This document shows, one piece after another, positions 54,731 through 64,000 of a DNA stretch of 64,000 bases. The first letter of the stretch is position 1, and the number at the start of each line of letters is the position of its first letter. Position numbers and translations under genes: made by a program. Below the pieces are notes generated by a model, which did not search any database, was not told the origin of the DNA, and saw only the letters and a list, made by a program, of their open reading frames with translations. Origin of the DNA: Diadophis punctatus similis (lineage: Eukaryota > Chordata > Lepidosauria > Squamata > Dipsadidae); NCBI GenBank assembly GCA_023053685.1, contig JALIGW010000002.1:246122677-246186676 (forward strand), given 5' to 3'.

Positions 54731-54935
54731 CAGCGGCGGGTTGCTTCCTTACCGGTGCCGGTGCGCTGCGCGCGCATCCACACTTCGGGCGCTCGCACGC
54801 TCGCTACGTGTGTGCGCCCCCTCGTGCAATTTTGCTTTTCGCATGCGCGGAAGCAAAATCACTCCAAAATCTTGCAAGGGGACGCGCGCACGTGCGAGAT
54901 TTCGGCGCGATTTTGCTTTCGCGCATGTGAAAAAT
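54731..54935. mobile_element. hAT fragment (left end only)
   Basis: CAGCGGCGGGTTGCTTCCTT begins a GGTGGGTTC-type element. The right end is missing and Tigger-like sequence follows. Confidence 0.6.
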
Positions 54936-55150
54936 ATGAGAAATGAATTTAAAAAGGTCGCAAAACTTTGTCAGAAGGTCACAAAAGTTGATCCCATGGA
55001 CACTGCGACTGTCATAAATATGAGTCAGTTGTCAAGCATCTGAATGGAACTCAATGATCATGGGGATGCCGCATTGGTTGTAAGTGTGAAAAACGGACAT
55101 AAGTCACATTTTTCAGTGGCGTTATAACTTTGAATGGTCACTAAAAGAAC
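54936..55150. mobile_element. Tigger-like MITE half
   Basis: AAAGTTGATCCCATGGACAC, AATGATCATGGGGATGCCGC and TCACATTTTTCAGTGGCGTT are family landmarks. Confidence 0.65.
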
Positions 55151-55328
55151 CTATAATCCTCAACTTATAACCATTCATTTAGTGACCATTTGAAATGACA
55201 AGAGCACTGAAAAGAGTGACTTAGGACCAGTTTTCACACTTATGACTGTTGCAGTATCCCCACAGTCACATGATCAAAATTCGGGCGCTTGGCAACTTGC
55301 TCCTATTTATGACGGTTACAGTATGCCG

Positions 55329-55537
55329 CAGGGGTGGTATTTGCATACCTTCCCTACCAGTTCGCAAATGTGAGCGTGCTTCGCTTCGCTGGCATGCGTC
55401 ACCTCTGTGCATGCGCACAGCCTCGAAAATTTGGATAAATGGGACGTGATTACATCTGGGTGGGTGGGCTGGCCCCACCTGCAGTCAGCGCTACCGGTTC
55501 ACCCGAATCAGATAGAACCGGCTGAACACCACCTCTG
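55329..55537. mobile_element. Non-autonomous hAT, nested
   Basis: CAGGGGTGGTATTTGCATAC to GCTGAACACCACCTCTG. Duplication GTATGCCG/GTGTGCCG. Confidence 0.82.
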
Positions 55538-55623
55538 GTGTGCCGCGGTCATGCGATCCCCTTTTGCAACCTTTTGACAAGCAAAGGGGAAGCCAGATTC
55601 CTTTAACAAACGTGTGACTAACT

Positions 55624-56296
55624 CAGTCCTTCTCAAATAGTGGGGCGCCCCCCCAGGGGGGGCTCGGAGCGATGCCAGGGGGCCGCGTGTGACCCCGGGG
55701 AACACGCGTGGTCCCTCTCGATCGATTCCCCTGGACGGGGAGTGTTTTCCCGGTTGCACGCTGTTCCGAGCCCGGAAGAGAAGGCAGCCAGGCGGGGCGG
55801 GGTGGCTGCGTGGGTTTTTGTTGTTCTCGGCGGGCGCAGCGGTAGCCATGAACGGTGTGGCGAACCTGCTGCTGGACAAGGAGGAGCATCCTCTGCAGCT
55901 GGGCGAAAGCTTCGAACGGCATCCTAAAACCTCCTTCCACACCATTCGCTCTGAGTACCTGGCAGAGGCGGCGCTTATGGGCCACGCCGGCGACCCCAAA
56001 ACATCGGCTTGATTAAGCTGGCCTGGCCCCGTGTCAAAAGAGGGCCCTAACCACAGTAGCCTATGCCTGCCTAACCGAAAACAGGCTCCACTGAATTCAG
56101 TGTGACTTACTCCCAGGTAAGTGGGTAGAGCAGCCTTCCCCAGCCAATAGTTTGCTTGCAGCTTATAATAAGTAAAATAATAAATATTAACACTAAAATT
56201 CCATTGGGGCCCAGATCGGAGAGTTGGGGGGGGGGGCAAAATGTTCACTTCTTCCTAAGGGGGGGGGGCATAACAGAAAATAATTGAGAAGCACTG
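55624..56296. mobile_element. hAT element carrying a captured gene fragment
   Basis: Ends CAGTCCTTCTCAAATAGTGG and TAATTGAGAAGCACTG. Perfect 8-bp duplication GACTAACT (55616-55623, 56297-56304). It holds G-rich subterminal tracts, an EAF1-like exon (55848-56012) and about 200 bp of other sequence (ATTCAGTGTGACTTACTCCC). No transposase. Confidence 0.88.
55848..56012 (+). pseudogene. EAF1-like (ELL-associated factor) N-terminal exon fragment
   Basis: The ATG at 55848 opens a 54-codon frame. It begins [20 protein letters not shown] and continues [14 protein letters not shown]. This agrees with the conserved start of EAF1 (MNG-AN-LLD-EEH-L-LGESFE...SFHTIR), a transcription elongation factor that binds ELL and joins the super elongation complex. 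After HTIR the family's YDFKPASID is absent and unrelated codons follow to a stop at 56010-56012. The whole frame lies inside a hAT element bounded by perfect target duplications, so it looks like captured host DNA (perhaps 5' UTR plus part of exon 1). Not expected to make a functional EAF protein. Confidence 0.7.
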
Positions 56297-56619
56297 GACT
56301 AACTTAACAACTGCCGTGGTTCACTTAACAACTGTGGCAAGAAAAGTTGTAAAATGGGTGCAAAACTCACAAGCGTCTTGCTCAGCGACAGAAATGTTGG
56401 CCTCAGTTGTGGTTGTAGGTCGAGGCCTACTTGTAACTGTACCCCTTTAGGTCTTGAGAAACAGATTGACCTAGGGCTGGGAGGGCGGCCGAGATGTGTG
56501 TGGGTATGTGGAAAGATAGAGAAGAGCAAAACTTCTATTTGCACACAGAGTTCTGTCCGGTGTATTGCTCAAACAATGTCCCTATTTCTGACCTTGGCTT
56601 GTTGCCTAGTAGAACATAC

Positions 56620-56746
<127 letters not shown>

Positions 56747-56868
56747 CACCCCACGAGCCAGGCAGGCGTATTGGCTGTGTAAATAGCCTGCGAGCCAAAG
56801 TGATAACAGCTGCGGGTAGAGAGGAATGCGGGTGTGGGTGTGGGTGTGTTTGTGTTACAGGCAGCGAG

Positions 56869-56876
56869 TATAAAAG
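56869..56876 (+). promoter_or_regulatory. TATA box of secreted-protein gene
   Basis: TATAAAAG, preceded by GCAGCGAG and followed by GGCTGGCTGG. It lies about 127-134 bp before the ATG at 57003, so transcription would start near 56900. Upstream are GGGTGTGGGTGTGG (KLF-like) repeats at 56829-56846. Confidence 0.6.
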
Positions 56877-57002
56877 GGCTGGCTGGTTAGCGGAGGACGG
56901 AGCAGGTGAGGTGGAGGACAACTCCGTCTCCTCTGTAATCCGTAATCTGTAATCCTCTGACCCACCAGCTTTGACTCCTCTACCAGCTGACCTCTCAACA
57001 CT

Positions 57003-57094
57003 ATGGGAAAGAGCCGGATACTTGCAGGCCCCTGCCTTTTTCTCCTGGGCCTCTTCCTGCTTCCCGGGGGGACCACAGCATCGACCCCAAAACC
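57003..57094 (+). CDS. First coding exon of a secreted-protein gene (signal peptide)
   Basis: ATG at 57003 encodes MGKSRILAGPCLFLLGLFLL followed by PGGTTASTPKP. This is a basic N-terminus, a leucine-rich hydrophobic core of about 12 residues and a likely cleavage site after TTA (residue 26). The exon ends in phase 2 at 57094 before donor GTAAGC. It is preceded by a TATA box and an about 100-nt leader. A short signal-peptide exon like this is common in small cysteine-rich secreted proteins (WAP, cystatin, chemokine and similar), but the mature part is not seen in the remaining 7 kb, so the family cannot be named. Confidence 0.6.
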
Positions 57095-57171
57095 GTAAGC
57101 AGTTTTCCTCATTTCTTCTTCATTTCCCCCCCGAATGTTGATTCTGGTTTTTCAGAAGGCAAAAATGGGTA

Positions 57172-57990
57172 CAAATACAGATTAACAGAGTTGGAAGGGG
57201 ACCTTGTAGGTCATCTAGTCCAACCCCCCCAAAGCAGGAGACCCTACACCATTTCTAAGAGATGGCAGTCCAGTCTCTCCTTGAAAGCTTCCAGTGATGA
57301 AGCTCCCACAATTTCTGAAGGCAAAAGCTGTTCCATTGGTTAATTGTTCTCTCAGAAAAAAATTTCCTTATTCCCAGGCTGAATCTCTCCTTGTTCAGTT
57401 TCCGTCCATTATTCCTTGTCTGGCCTTCAGGCGCTTTGGAAAATAGCCTGACCCCTTCCTCTCTTTGGCAGCCCCTCAAATATTGGAAGACTGCTATCAT
57501 GTCTTCCCTGGTCCTTCTCTTCACTAGACTAGTCATGCCCAGTTCCTGCAACCGTTCATCGTATGTTTTAGCCTCCAGTCCCCTAATCATCTTGGCTGCT
57601 CTTCTCTGCACTGTTTCTAGAGTCTCAACATCTTTTTTATAGTGTGGTGACCAAAACTGGATGCAGTAGTCTAAGTGTGGTCTAACTAAGGCCTTATAGA
57701 ATGGTATTAGTACCTCACTTGATCTTGATTGTATCCCTCTGTTAATGCAACTTAGGCTTGCATTGGTTTTTTTTTGGCTGCCGCCGCACACTGTTAGCTC
57801 ATATTTAACTGGTTGTCTACTAAGACTCCGAGATCCCTCTCACAGTCACTGCTATTAAGCCTGGTTTCACCCAGTCTATATCTGTACTTTTGGCTTTCCT
57901 TGCCTAAGTGTAAGACTCTACTTTTCTCTACATTGAATTTCATTTTTCGTCTATTCTTTCTTTATTTTTCCCTGAGATCACTGTCTCACC
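57172..57990 (-). mobile_element. CR1 LINE 3' end
   Basis: The minus frame (57791-57255) reads [40 protein letters not shown] and ERTINQWNSFCL, then the tail GGTTGGACTAGATGACC-type. Upstream ORF2 continues to about 57990. Lies in the presumed intron of the secreted-protein gene. Confidence 0.88.
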
Positions 57991-58004
57991 TTCTCTGCTG
58001 AAGC

Positions 58005-58655
58005 TCCTGGTAGACAGCCAACTAAATATGAGCCAGCAGTGTGCAGCAGCAGCCAAAAAGGCCAACACAGTCCTGAGCTGCATAAATAGAGGGATACAAT
58101 CAAGGACCAGAGAGGTACTAGTACCACTCTATAAAGCCTTGGTCAGACCACATCTAGAGTACTGCATCCAGTTTTGGTCACCACATTACAAAAAAGACAT
58201 TGACACTCTAGAGAAAGTGCAGAAGAGAGCAACCAGGATGATAAAGGGTCTGGAAAATAAAACATACGAAGAGCGGTTGCAGGAACTGAGCTTGGCCAGT
58301 CTAGCGAAGAGAAGGACCAGGGGTGACATGATAGCAGTGTTTCAATACTTGAGGGGATGCCACAGAGAGGAGGGGGTCAGGCTGTTCTCTATGGCACCAG
58401 AAAGCCAAACAAGGAATAACGGATGGAAGCTGACCAAGAAGAGATTCAACCTGGAAGTGAGGAGAAACTTTCTGACGGTGAGAGCGATCAACCAGTGGAA
58501 CAGCTTGCCAGCAGAGGTCGTGAGAGCCCCAACACTTGCGACCTTCAAGGAGAGACTGGACTGCCATCTGTCTCAAACGGTGTAGGAACTCCTGCTTGAG
58601 CAGGGGGTTGGACTAGATGACCTACAAGGTCCCTTCCAACTCTAATAATAAATCT
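58005..58655 (+). mobile_element. CR1 LINE 3' end (young)
   Basis: The frame to 58585 reads [60 protein letters not shown]. Nearly identical to 63059-63690. Head-to-head with the CR1 at 57172-57990. Confidence 0.92.
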
Positions 58656-58699
58656 AAAATCTAAATCAAGGCAGCCTGCGTCACCCTCCTTTTTTGTAT

Positions 58700-58835
58700 T
58701 TGGTCCTCACAACAACCCTGTGAGGGAGACTAGGTTAAGAAAGAGTAACTGGCTACCCAGCGTTCTTTGGTGGCAAGGGTGGTTTTGAACCTGGTTTTGT
58801 CCTCGACACAACTCTACATCATACTTTTTTTTTTT
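58700..58835. mobile_element. Ancient tRNA-derived SINE (MIR-like)
   Basis: CCTCACAACAACCCTGTGAG, then TGGCTACCCAGC. Same family as 3585-3735. Confidence 0.55.
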
Positions 58836-58852
58836 TTGCAAAACTGACTAAT

Positions 58853-59690
58853 ACAGGTAGTCCTCGACCTACGACCGCAATGGAGGCCAACATTTATGTT
58901 GCTAAGCGAGTTTGGCAAAACTGACTAATACAGGTAGACCTCGACTTATGACTCCAATGGTGTCCAAACTTTATGTTTATGAACTAAACATAAAGTTTCC
59001 AGAGAAATTTCCTGACAGTTAAAACAATTAATCAGTGGAACAGCCTGCCTCCAGAAGTTGTGAATGCTCCAACACTGGAAGTTTTGAAGAAGATGTTGGA
59101 TAACCATTTGTCTGAAGTGATGTAGGGTTTCCTGCCTAAGCAGGGGGTTGGACTAGAAGACCTCCAAGGTCCCTTCCAACTCTGTTCTTCTATTCTATTC
59201 TATTCTATTCTATTCTATTCTATTCTATTCTATTCTATTCTATTCTATTCTATTCTATTCTATTCTATTCTAAACGAGTTTTGCAAAACTGACTGTAATC
59301 CTTGACGACAACTGAGCCCAAAAATTTATGTTGCTAAGCGAGAGATTTGTTAAGTGAGTTTTGCCCCATTTTACGACCTTTCTTTCCATATTTGTCAAGT
59401 GAAATCCCTGCGATTGATAAGTTAATAACTTGGTTGTTAAGTGAATCTGGCTTCCCCATTGACTTTGCTTCTCAGAACGTCACAAAATGCGATCACGGGA
59501 GCCCGGGATACTGTGACCGTCATAAATGTGAACCAGTTGCCCAGCCGCTGAATTTCGATCACGTGGCCATGGGTATGCTGCAAAGGTCGTAAGTGTGGGG
59601 GGGAAAATCACAAGTCCGCTTTTTTCAGTACTGTTGTAACTTCGAAACGGTCACTAAACGAACGGTTGTAAGCCGACGACTATCTGTAAA
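58853..59690. mobile_element. Tigger-like MITE split by CR1
   Basis: TACAGGTAGTCCTCGACCTA occurs at 58853, and a second start ATACAGGTAGACCTCGACTT at 58928, so the left end is duplicated. The right end has GGTTGTAAGCCGACGACTAT. The CR1 tail with (ATTCT)n sits at 58985-59275. Confidence 0.75.
58985..59275 (+). mobile_element. CR1 LINE 3' tail with (ATTCT)n
   Basis: GAGAAATTTCCTGACAGTTA, TGAAGTGATGTAGGGTTTCC, GGTTGGACTAGAAGACCTCC, then (TATTC)n at 59188-59272. Confidence 0.88.
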
Positions 59691-59882
59691 TAAATGCATA
59701 CAGGCATTAGCCAGGTTAGGGTGGTGACTAAAGGCAACACTCTGGAAATCAGGAATGCAAATGCGAATCCTGCCAAACTGGTTGAGCCTGGGCCAGACCC
59801 TCTTTTCGTCTCAGGAATAAGGAAGCGATCGGGGGAAATCCCTTCTGAACTAAAGAGAAATTTTGTGACAGAACAATTAATC

Positions 59883-60763
59883 TGTCAGGGTTCTGAGTAA
59901 CACACCCAATGAGAGAAGACTCCGAGGCATGAGTTTCCTCAAAGTTCCATTTTATTAGAGATGTCATATTGGCACATCTGGGGAAACCCAAATCTGAAAG
60001 CTTCCGGGTTTTCCACACCCAAAAGAAAATCCAGGTCCCTGCCCCCAGCACCCACATGTCCATCACATGGTCCAATCAATGCACCATCCCAACTGGAGAT
60101 GCTTCCCAGTCACACCCGTACAGGTGCAGGGCCGAGTGGCCGTGACTCTCGGAGAAAGGAACGTTATTTATTATTAATAACATTAAATATTAGGCTTAGA
60201 CAACTTAGAACTTTGCCGTCTTCGATCCGACCTAAGCATAGTACATAAAATTATCTGCTACAATGTCTTGCCTGTCAATGACTACTTCAGCTTCAACCAC
60301 AACAATACACGAGCACACAATAGAGACAAACTTATGGTAAACTGCTCCAAACTTGATTGCAGAAAGTACCACTTCAGCAACAGAGTGATCAATGCCTGGA
60401 ATGCACTACCTGACTCTGTGGTTTCTTCCCCAAACCCCCAAAACTTTACCCTTAGACTGTCTACTGTCAACCTCACCCCATTCCTAAGAGGTCTTTAAGG
60501 GGCATGCATAAGCGCACCAGCGTGCCTACCGTCCTTGTCCAAATGTTCCCTTTTATTTGTATCCATTTCATGTATTCATAGTTACATTTATACTTATATC
60601 TGTTATTTAACACATGCTTGACAAAACAAACAAACAAACAAATAAAATATTTTGACCACATATCTCCTCAGCTCCATGCAATCCCTCCTCCCAGTTTCCC
60701 CTCAGCACCAAATGTGGCAGGCCTGAAGGTCCAAGACCAAAAAAATGGCTTCCAGGCCTGACA
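59883..60763 (-). mobile_element. Solo LTR (TGTCAGG family), copy 3
   Basis: TGTCAGGGTTCTGAG to CCAGGCCTGACA with a perfect 5-bp duplication TAATC (59878-59882, 60764-60768) of CR1 sequence. It is itself opened by a LINE at about 60168-60648. Confidence 0.92.
60168..60648 (+). mobile_element. 5'-truncated LINE nested in the LTR
   Basis: Reads VNDYFSFNHNNTRAHNRDKL, then NRVINAWNALPDSVVSSPN and LTPFLRGL, stop, a 3' UTR and (ACAA)n tail. CR1/L2 clade, related to 13285-13685. Confidence 0.8.
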
Positions 60764-60863
60764 TAATCAGTGGAATAATTTGCCTCCACAAGTTGTGGAT
60801 GCTCCAACGACTGGAAGTTTTTAAGAAGAGATTGGATAGCCATTTGTCTGAAATGCTATAGGG

Positions 60864-61830
60864 CAGGGGTGTCAAACTCGATTTCATTGAGGGCCGCATC
60901 GAGGCCATGCTCACCCTCGGCATGGTCAGGGTGACCATGGCCAGCTCGACGTCATTTGTGTCGTGGGTGCCTGTGGCAGCCTGTGCGGCAGGGGTGGGTT
61001 CCACTTACCTTCGCTTGTGTGTTCCCCCATGCATTTTCACTTCCGCACATGCTCAGTAGCAGGATTCAGCACGAAACACAGCTGAGGAGCTTATCAGCTG
61101 TGCTTCGGGCATAGAAATAAAGGTCAGTACTAACCCGGGGGCGGGCGGGCGGGAGCGCTCTTTTTCAAGTGGAGAAGCCATCCAAACACGGAAAAATTCA
61201 CCAAAAATTCACCAAAAAAGATGGCGGCGCCCACAGAAAGGCACCGACCGAACCGGGTCGGTGATGTCATCGTGACATCACCAGCAGGTCGCTACCAGTT
61301 TGGGTGATCTGGTCCGAACCGGGAGGAATCCACCCTTGCTGTGTGTGGCTGGGGGAATCTCCAGCAGAGGAAGGCAAGACCAGGGAGAGCGCCAAACCCT
61401 TGACCTCCAGAGGAGCCTTTCTATCCCGCTCAGGCCATGCAGAGGACCCCCGGATCGCGGTGCAAGCTGTCGAGAGCCCTAGGCAACGGAGGACAACTAC
61501 CCAGCCCAGCACCCAAGCTCCTAGAGCACAAGGATCCCACAGTCCTGAGCTCCGTTTTCAGCTGTGATGGCCCCCTGCAGCGGTCTGCCAGCGAAAATGG
61601 AGCTCGGGAATGCTGTGTGCAGCCCTCCCAAGCGCCATTTTTGCTGGTAGAGCGTTTCAGGAGGCTGTCGCATGGCCCTCCCGAGCTCTGCTTTTGCTGG
61701 CAGAGGCACCGTGGGCTGGTCCTTCAACGTTTCCAGGGCGGCCCCATGCTGACAGGCATAGAGGAGACTGTACCCCTACAGCTAAGATGGGTGCTCACCG
61801 CCATTGTCGCATTTGTGAGCTTCTTCCCCA
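60864..61830. mobile_element. hAT element (CAGGGGTGTCAAACTC end), truncated
   Basis: CAGGGGTGTCAAACTCGATT starts right after CTATAGGG of CR1. It is broken by a hAT at 60989-61338 and continues with paired units (CCGAGCTCTGCTTTTGCTGG). The right end was not found. Confidence 0.65.
60989..61338. mobile_element. Non-autonomous hAT (GGTGGGTTC family), nested
   Basis: CAGGGGTGGGTTCCACTTAC to CCGGGAGGAATCCACCCTTG. Duplication CTGTGCGG/CTGTGTGT. Confidence 0.8.
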
Positions 61831-61835
61831 AAATG

Positions 61836-62235
61836 CAGGTAGTCCTTCATTTACAACCATTCATTTACTGACCGCTCAAAATTACAACGGCACTGAAAAA
61901 GGTGACTTATGGCCGTTTTTCACACTTAATGACCGTTGCAGCATCCCCATGGTCATGTGATCAAAACTTGGAGGCCTGGCAACTGCCTCATATTTATGAA
62001 AGGTTACCATGTCCCAGGGTCCTGTGATCCCCTTTGGCAAGCTTCTGACGAGCAAAGTCAATAGGAAAACCAGATTCACTTAATAACCATGTGACTACCT
62101 TAACAACTGCAGTGATTCACTTAACAACCGTGGCAAGAAAGGTCGTAAATTGGGGCAAAATTCATTTAAAAATGTCTTGCTTGGCAACAGAAATTTGGGG
62201 CTTAATTCTGGCCATACGTCGAGGACTGGCTGCAT
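61836..62235. mobile_element. Tigger-like palindromic MITE
   Basis: GCAGGTAGTCCTTCATTTAC to CATACGTCGAGGACTGGCTG with standard landmarks between. Confidence 0.85.
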
Positions 62236-62270
62236 TAGGTCAGCTCCTGGTGAGTGCTATCTAGATAGAT

Positions 62271-62376
62271 CAGGGGTCTCCAAACTCGGTCACTTTAAGA
62301 CTTGTGGACTTCAACTCCCAGAATTCTGGGAGTTGAAGTCCACAAGTCTTAAAGTGACCTAGTTTGGGGATCCCTG
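62271..62376. mobile_element. Palindromic hAT MITE
   Basis: CAGGGGTCTCCAAACTCGGT with a mirrored right arm. Perfect duplication AGATAGAT (62263-62270, 62377-62384). Confidence 0.9.
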
Positions 62377-62689
62377 AGATAGATCTTTGGTTCAGCACAG
62401 TGGGGTGGTTGTGAGGTGTGTTGCAAGCTCAGAAAAAGGGTTTTGCAGCTAGGGATGGTCCAAAGTCTGTGATGTGTCAGATCAGGAATTGCTTGGAAAG
62501 GAATCTACAGTCCTGGTGAGGCGGCTGAACTAAGCTTTTAACTCTTTCATTAAAAGAAAATAAGCTGCTTGCTGACTGGGGAATTCTGGGAGTTGAAGTC
62601 CACGCATCTTAATATGGCCGATCTTGAGAAATAATGCTTTAAGACTTAGCTTCGTTTTCAATACAGAAACAAATTTTGTTTCCCTCCCC

Positions 62690-63785
62690 ACGAAAAATAC
62701 AAGTAGTGCTCAATTTGCAGCCGAAATGAGGCCTACCCACTACGGTCCTAACTGGTGACGGTCATATGACCAACCCAATATTATGACTTTTTTTTTGCAG
62801 CAGCTACAGTCATTAAATGAACCTTTGGTTTGCTATAAGCTAGCTTTGCTAAAAACCAGAAGTAAATGTTGGTTTTGGGCAAAATTATTGTAAAAACGTG
62901 GACATGTGATTGTAAATGCAACCCAGTTGGTGCCAAATGCCCAGAGTGGGGTCATGTGGCTGCAGGAGGGAAGCTAATGTCAGAACCAAACTGGGCGAAA
63001 CCACACTCAATAGCAGCGATTGCGAGAGGGATCTCGGAGTTCTGGTAGACAGCCAACTAAATATGAGCCAGCAGTGTGCAGCAGCAGCCAAAAAGGCCAA
63101 CACAGTCCTGAGCTGCATAAATAGAGGGATACAATCAAGGACCAGAGAGGTACTAGTACCACTCTATAAAGCCTTGGTCAGACCACACCTAGAGTACTGC
63201 ATCCAGTTTTGGTCACCACACTACAAAAAAGACATTGAAACTCTAGAGAAAGTGCAGAAGAGAGCAATCAGGATGATAAAGGGTCTGGAAAATAAAACAT
63301 ACGAAGAGCGGTTGCAGGAACTGAGCTTGGCCAGTCTAGCAAAGAGAAGGACTAGGGGTGACATGATAGCAGTGTTCCAATACTTGAGGGGATGCCACAG
63401 AGAGGAGGGGATCAGGCTGTTCTCTATGGCACCAGAAAGCCAAACAAGGAATAACGGACGGAAGCTGACCAAGGAGAGATTCAACCTGGAAGTGAGGAGA
63501 AACTTTCTGACAGTGAGAGCGATCAACCAGTGGAACAGCTTGCCAGCGGAGGTTGTGAGAGCCCCAACACTTGCGACCTTCAAGGAGAGACTGGACTGCC
63601 ATCTGTCTCAAATGGTGTAGGAACTCCTGCTTGAGCAGGGGGTTGGACTAGATGACCTACAAGGTCCCTTCAAACTCTAATAATAAATCTAAATCTAAAA
63701 CTTCAAACCTGGGTCATAAGTCTGTTGTAACTTCTACTAATTGCTAAGCAAACCGGTCATAAGTCGAGAAACTACCTATGTGACC
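62690..63785. mobile_element. Tigger-like MITE split by CR1
   Basis: ACAAGTAGTGCTCAATTTGC at the left, CATAAGTCGAGAAACTACCT at the right. CR1 lies between. Confidence 0.65.
62980..63690 (+). mobile_element. CR1 LINE 3' end (young)
   Basis: The frame ending at 63620 reads [60 protein letters not shown], then the CR1 tail GGTTGGACTAGATGACCTAC. The two copies here and at 58005 differ by only a few bases over about 600 bp. Confidence 0.93.
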
Positions 63786-63892
63786 ACCGAAGATTTTGGG
63801 AATCGTAGCCCATTGATGTTGACAGCACAAAACGTGAAGAAAGGAGAATTGGGCCTGTTACATTTTTGCACTGAGTATTTAGTTTACTCATT

Positions 63893-64000
63893 CAGGTAGT
63901 CATCGAGTTACGACCACAATTTAGCCCAAAATTTATGTTGCTCTGTGAAACATTAGTTAAGTGAGTTTGTCCCATTTTATGACTTTTCTTGCCACATTTG
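63893..64000. mobile_element. Tigger-like MITE, cut by window end
   Basis: TCAGGTAGTCATCGAGTTAC, TTGTCCCATTTTATGACTTT. Confidence 0.75.

Larger units (their letters stand above)
55151..56440. mobile_element. Tigger-like MITE carrying two nested hATs
   Basis: Starts TATAATCCTCAACTTATAAC and ends GTAGGTCGAGGCCTACTTGT. Insertions at 55329-55537 and 55624-56296. Confidence 0.75.
59850..60863 (+). mobile_element. CR1 LINE 3' fragment split by a solo LTR
   Basis: AAGAGAAATTTTGTGACAGA stops at TAATC and resumes TAATCAGTGGAATAATTTGC. It ends at CTATAGGG where another hAT begins. Confidence 0.85.

Overview
This is eukaryotic, intron-bearing DNA from a squamate reptile, most likely an advanced snake. 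The evidence is a dense mix of reptile repeats: Sauria-type SINEs, CR1 and L2-like LINE 3' ends that run directly into (ATTCT)n/(AATAG)n arrays (the microsatellite-seeding tails described for snakes), SPIN hAT transposons, Penelope-like elements, DIRS and Helitrons. No prokaryotic genes, CRISPR arrays or operons are present. Most long open frames are microsatellite or transposon translations and are not genes.

Two host gene pieces stand out. (1) Positions 8953 down to 2052, minus strand, hold a complete and apparently intact SCAN-KRAB-C2H2 zinc-finger gene. Five coding exons (8546-8953, 7474-7603, 7170-7252, 4631-4757, 2052-3424) join in frame with canonical GT/AG borders to give 2121 nt, or 706 residues: SCAN domain, short linkers, KRAB A box, then 15 C2H2 fingers plus one degenerate finger. 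Its introns are full of nested transposons. (2) At 56.87-57.10 kb, plus strand, a TATA box, leader, signal-peptide exon and splice donor form the start of a secreted-protein gene. I cannot see further exons in the remaining 7 kb.

Layout: 0-2 kb, AT microsatellites and a hairpin; 2-9 kb, the zinc-finger gene; 9-22 kb, hAT, Tigger-like, CR1, L2 and LTR pieces; 22-26 kb, a Penelope-like GIY-YIG cluster with hammerhead-like motifs, then a Helitron interrupted by a SINE; 27-29 kb, a DIRS fragment and a solo LTR; 31-36 kb, SPIN and hAT elements; 34-39 kb, LINEs, one with nearly a whole reverse transcriptase; 39-54 kb, nested hATs, SINEs, CR1 and a second SPIN; 55-56 kb, a hAT element carrying what looks like a captured first exon of the ELL-associated factor EAF1; 57-64 kb, the secreted-protein first exon, young CR1 copies, a solo LTR and palindromic MITEs.

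Main points for follow-up: the EAF1-like exon inside a hAT with perfect 8-bp target duplications; a recurrent hammerhead-like core in several Penelope-type ends; repeated hAT insertion into one CR1 site, including two elements back to back sharing a target duplication; two Helitrons with matching 3' termini; and hAT elements that spread NRF1-type GCGCATGCGC palindromes.
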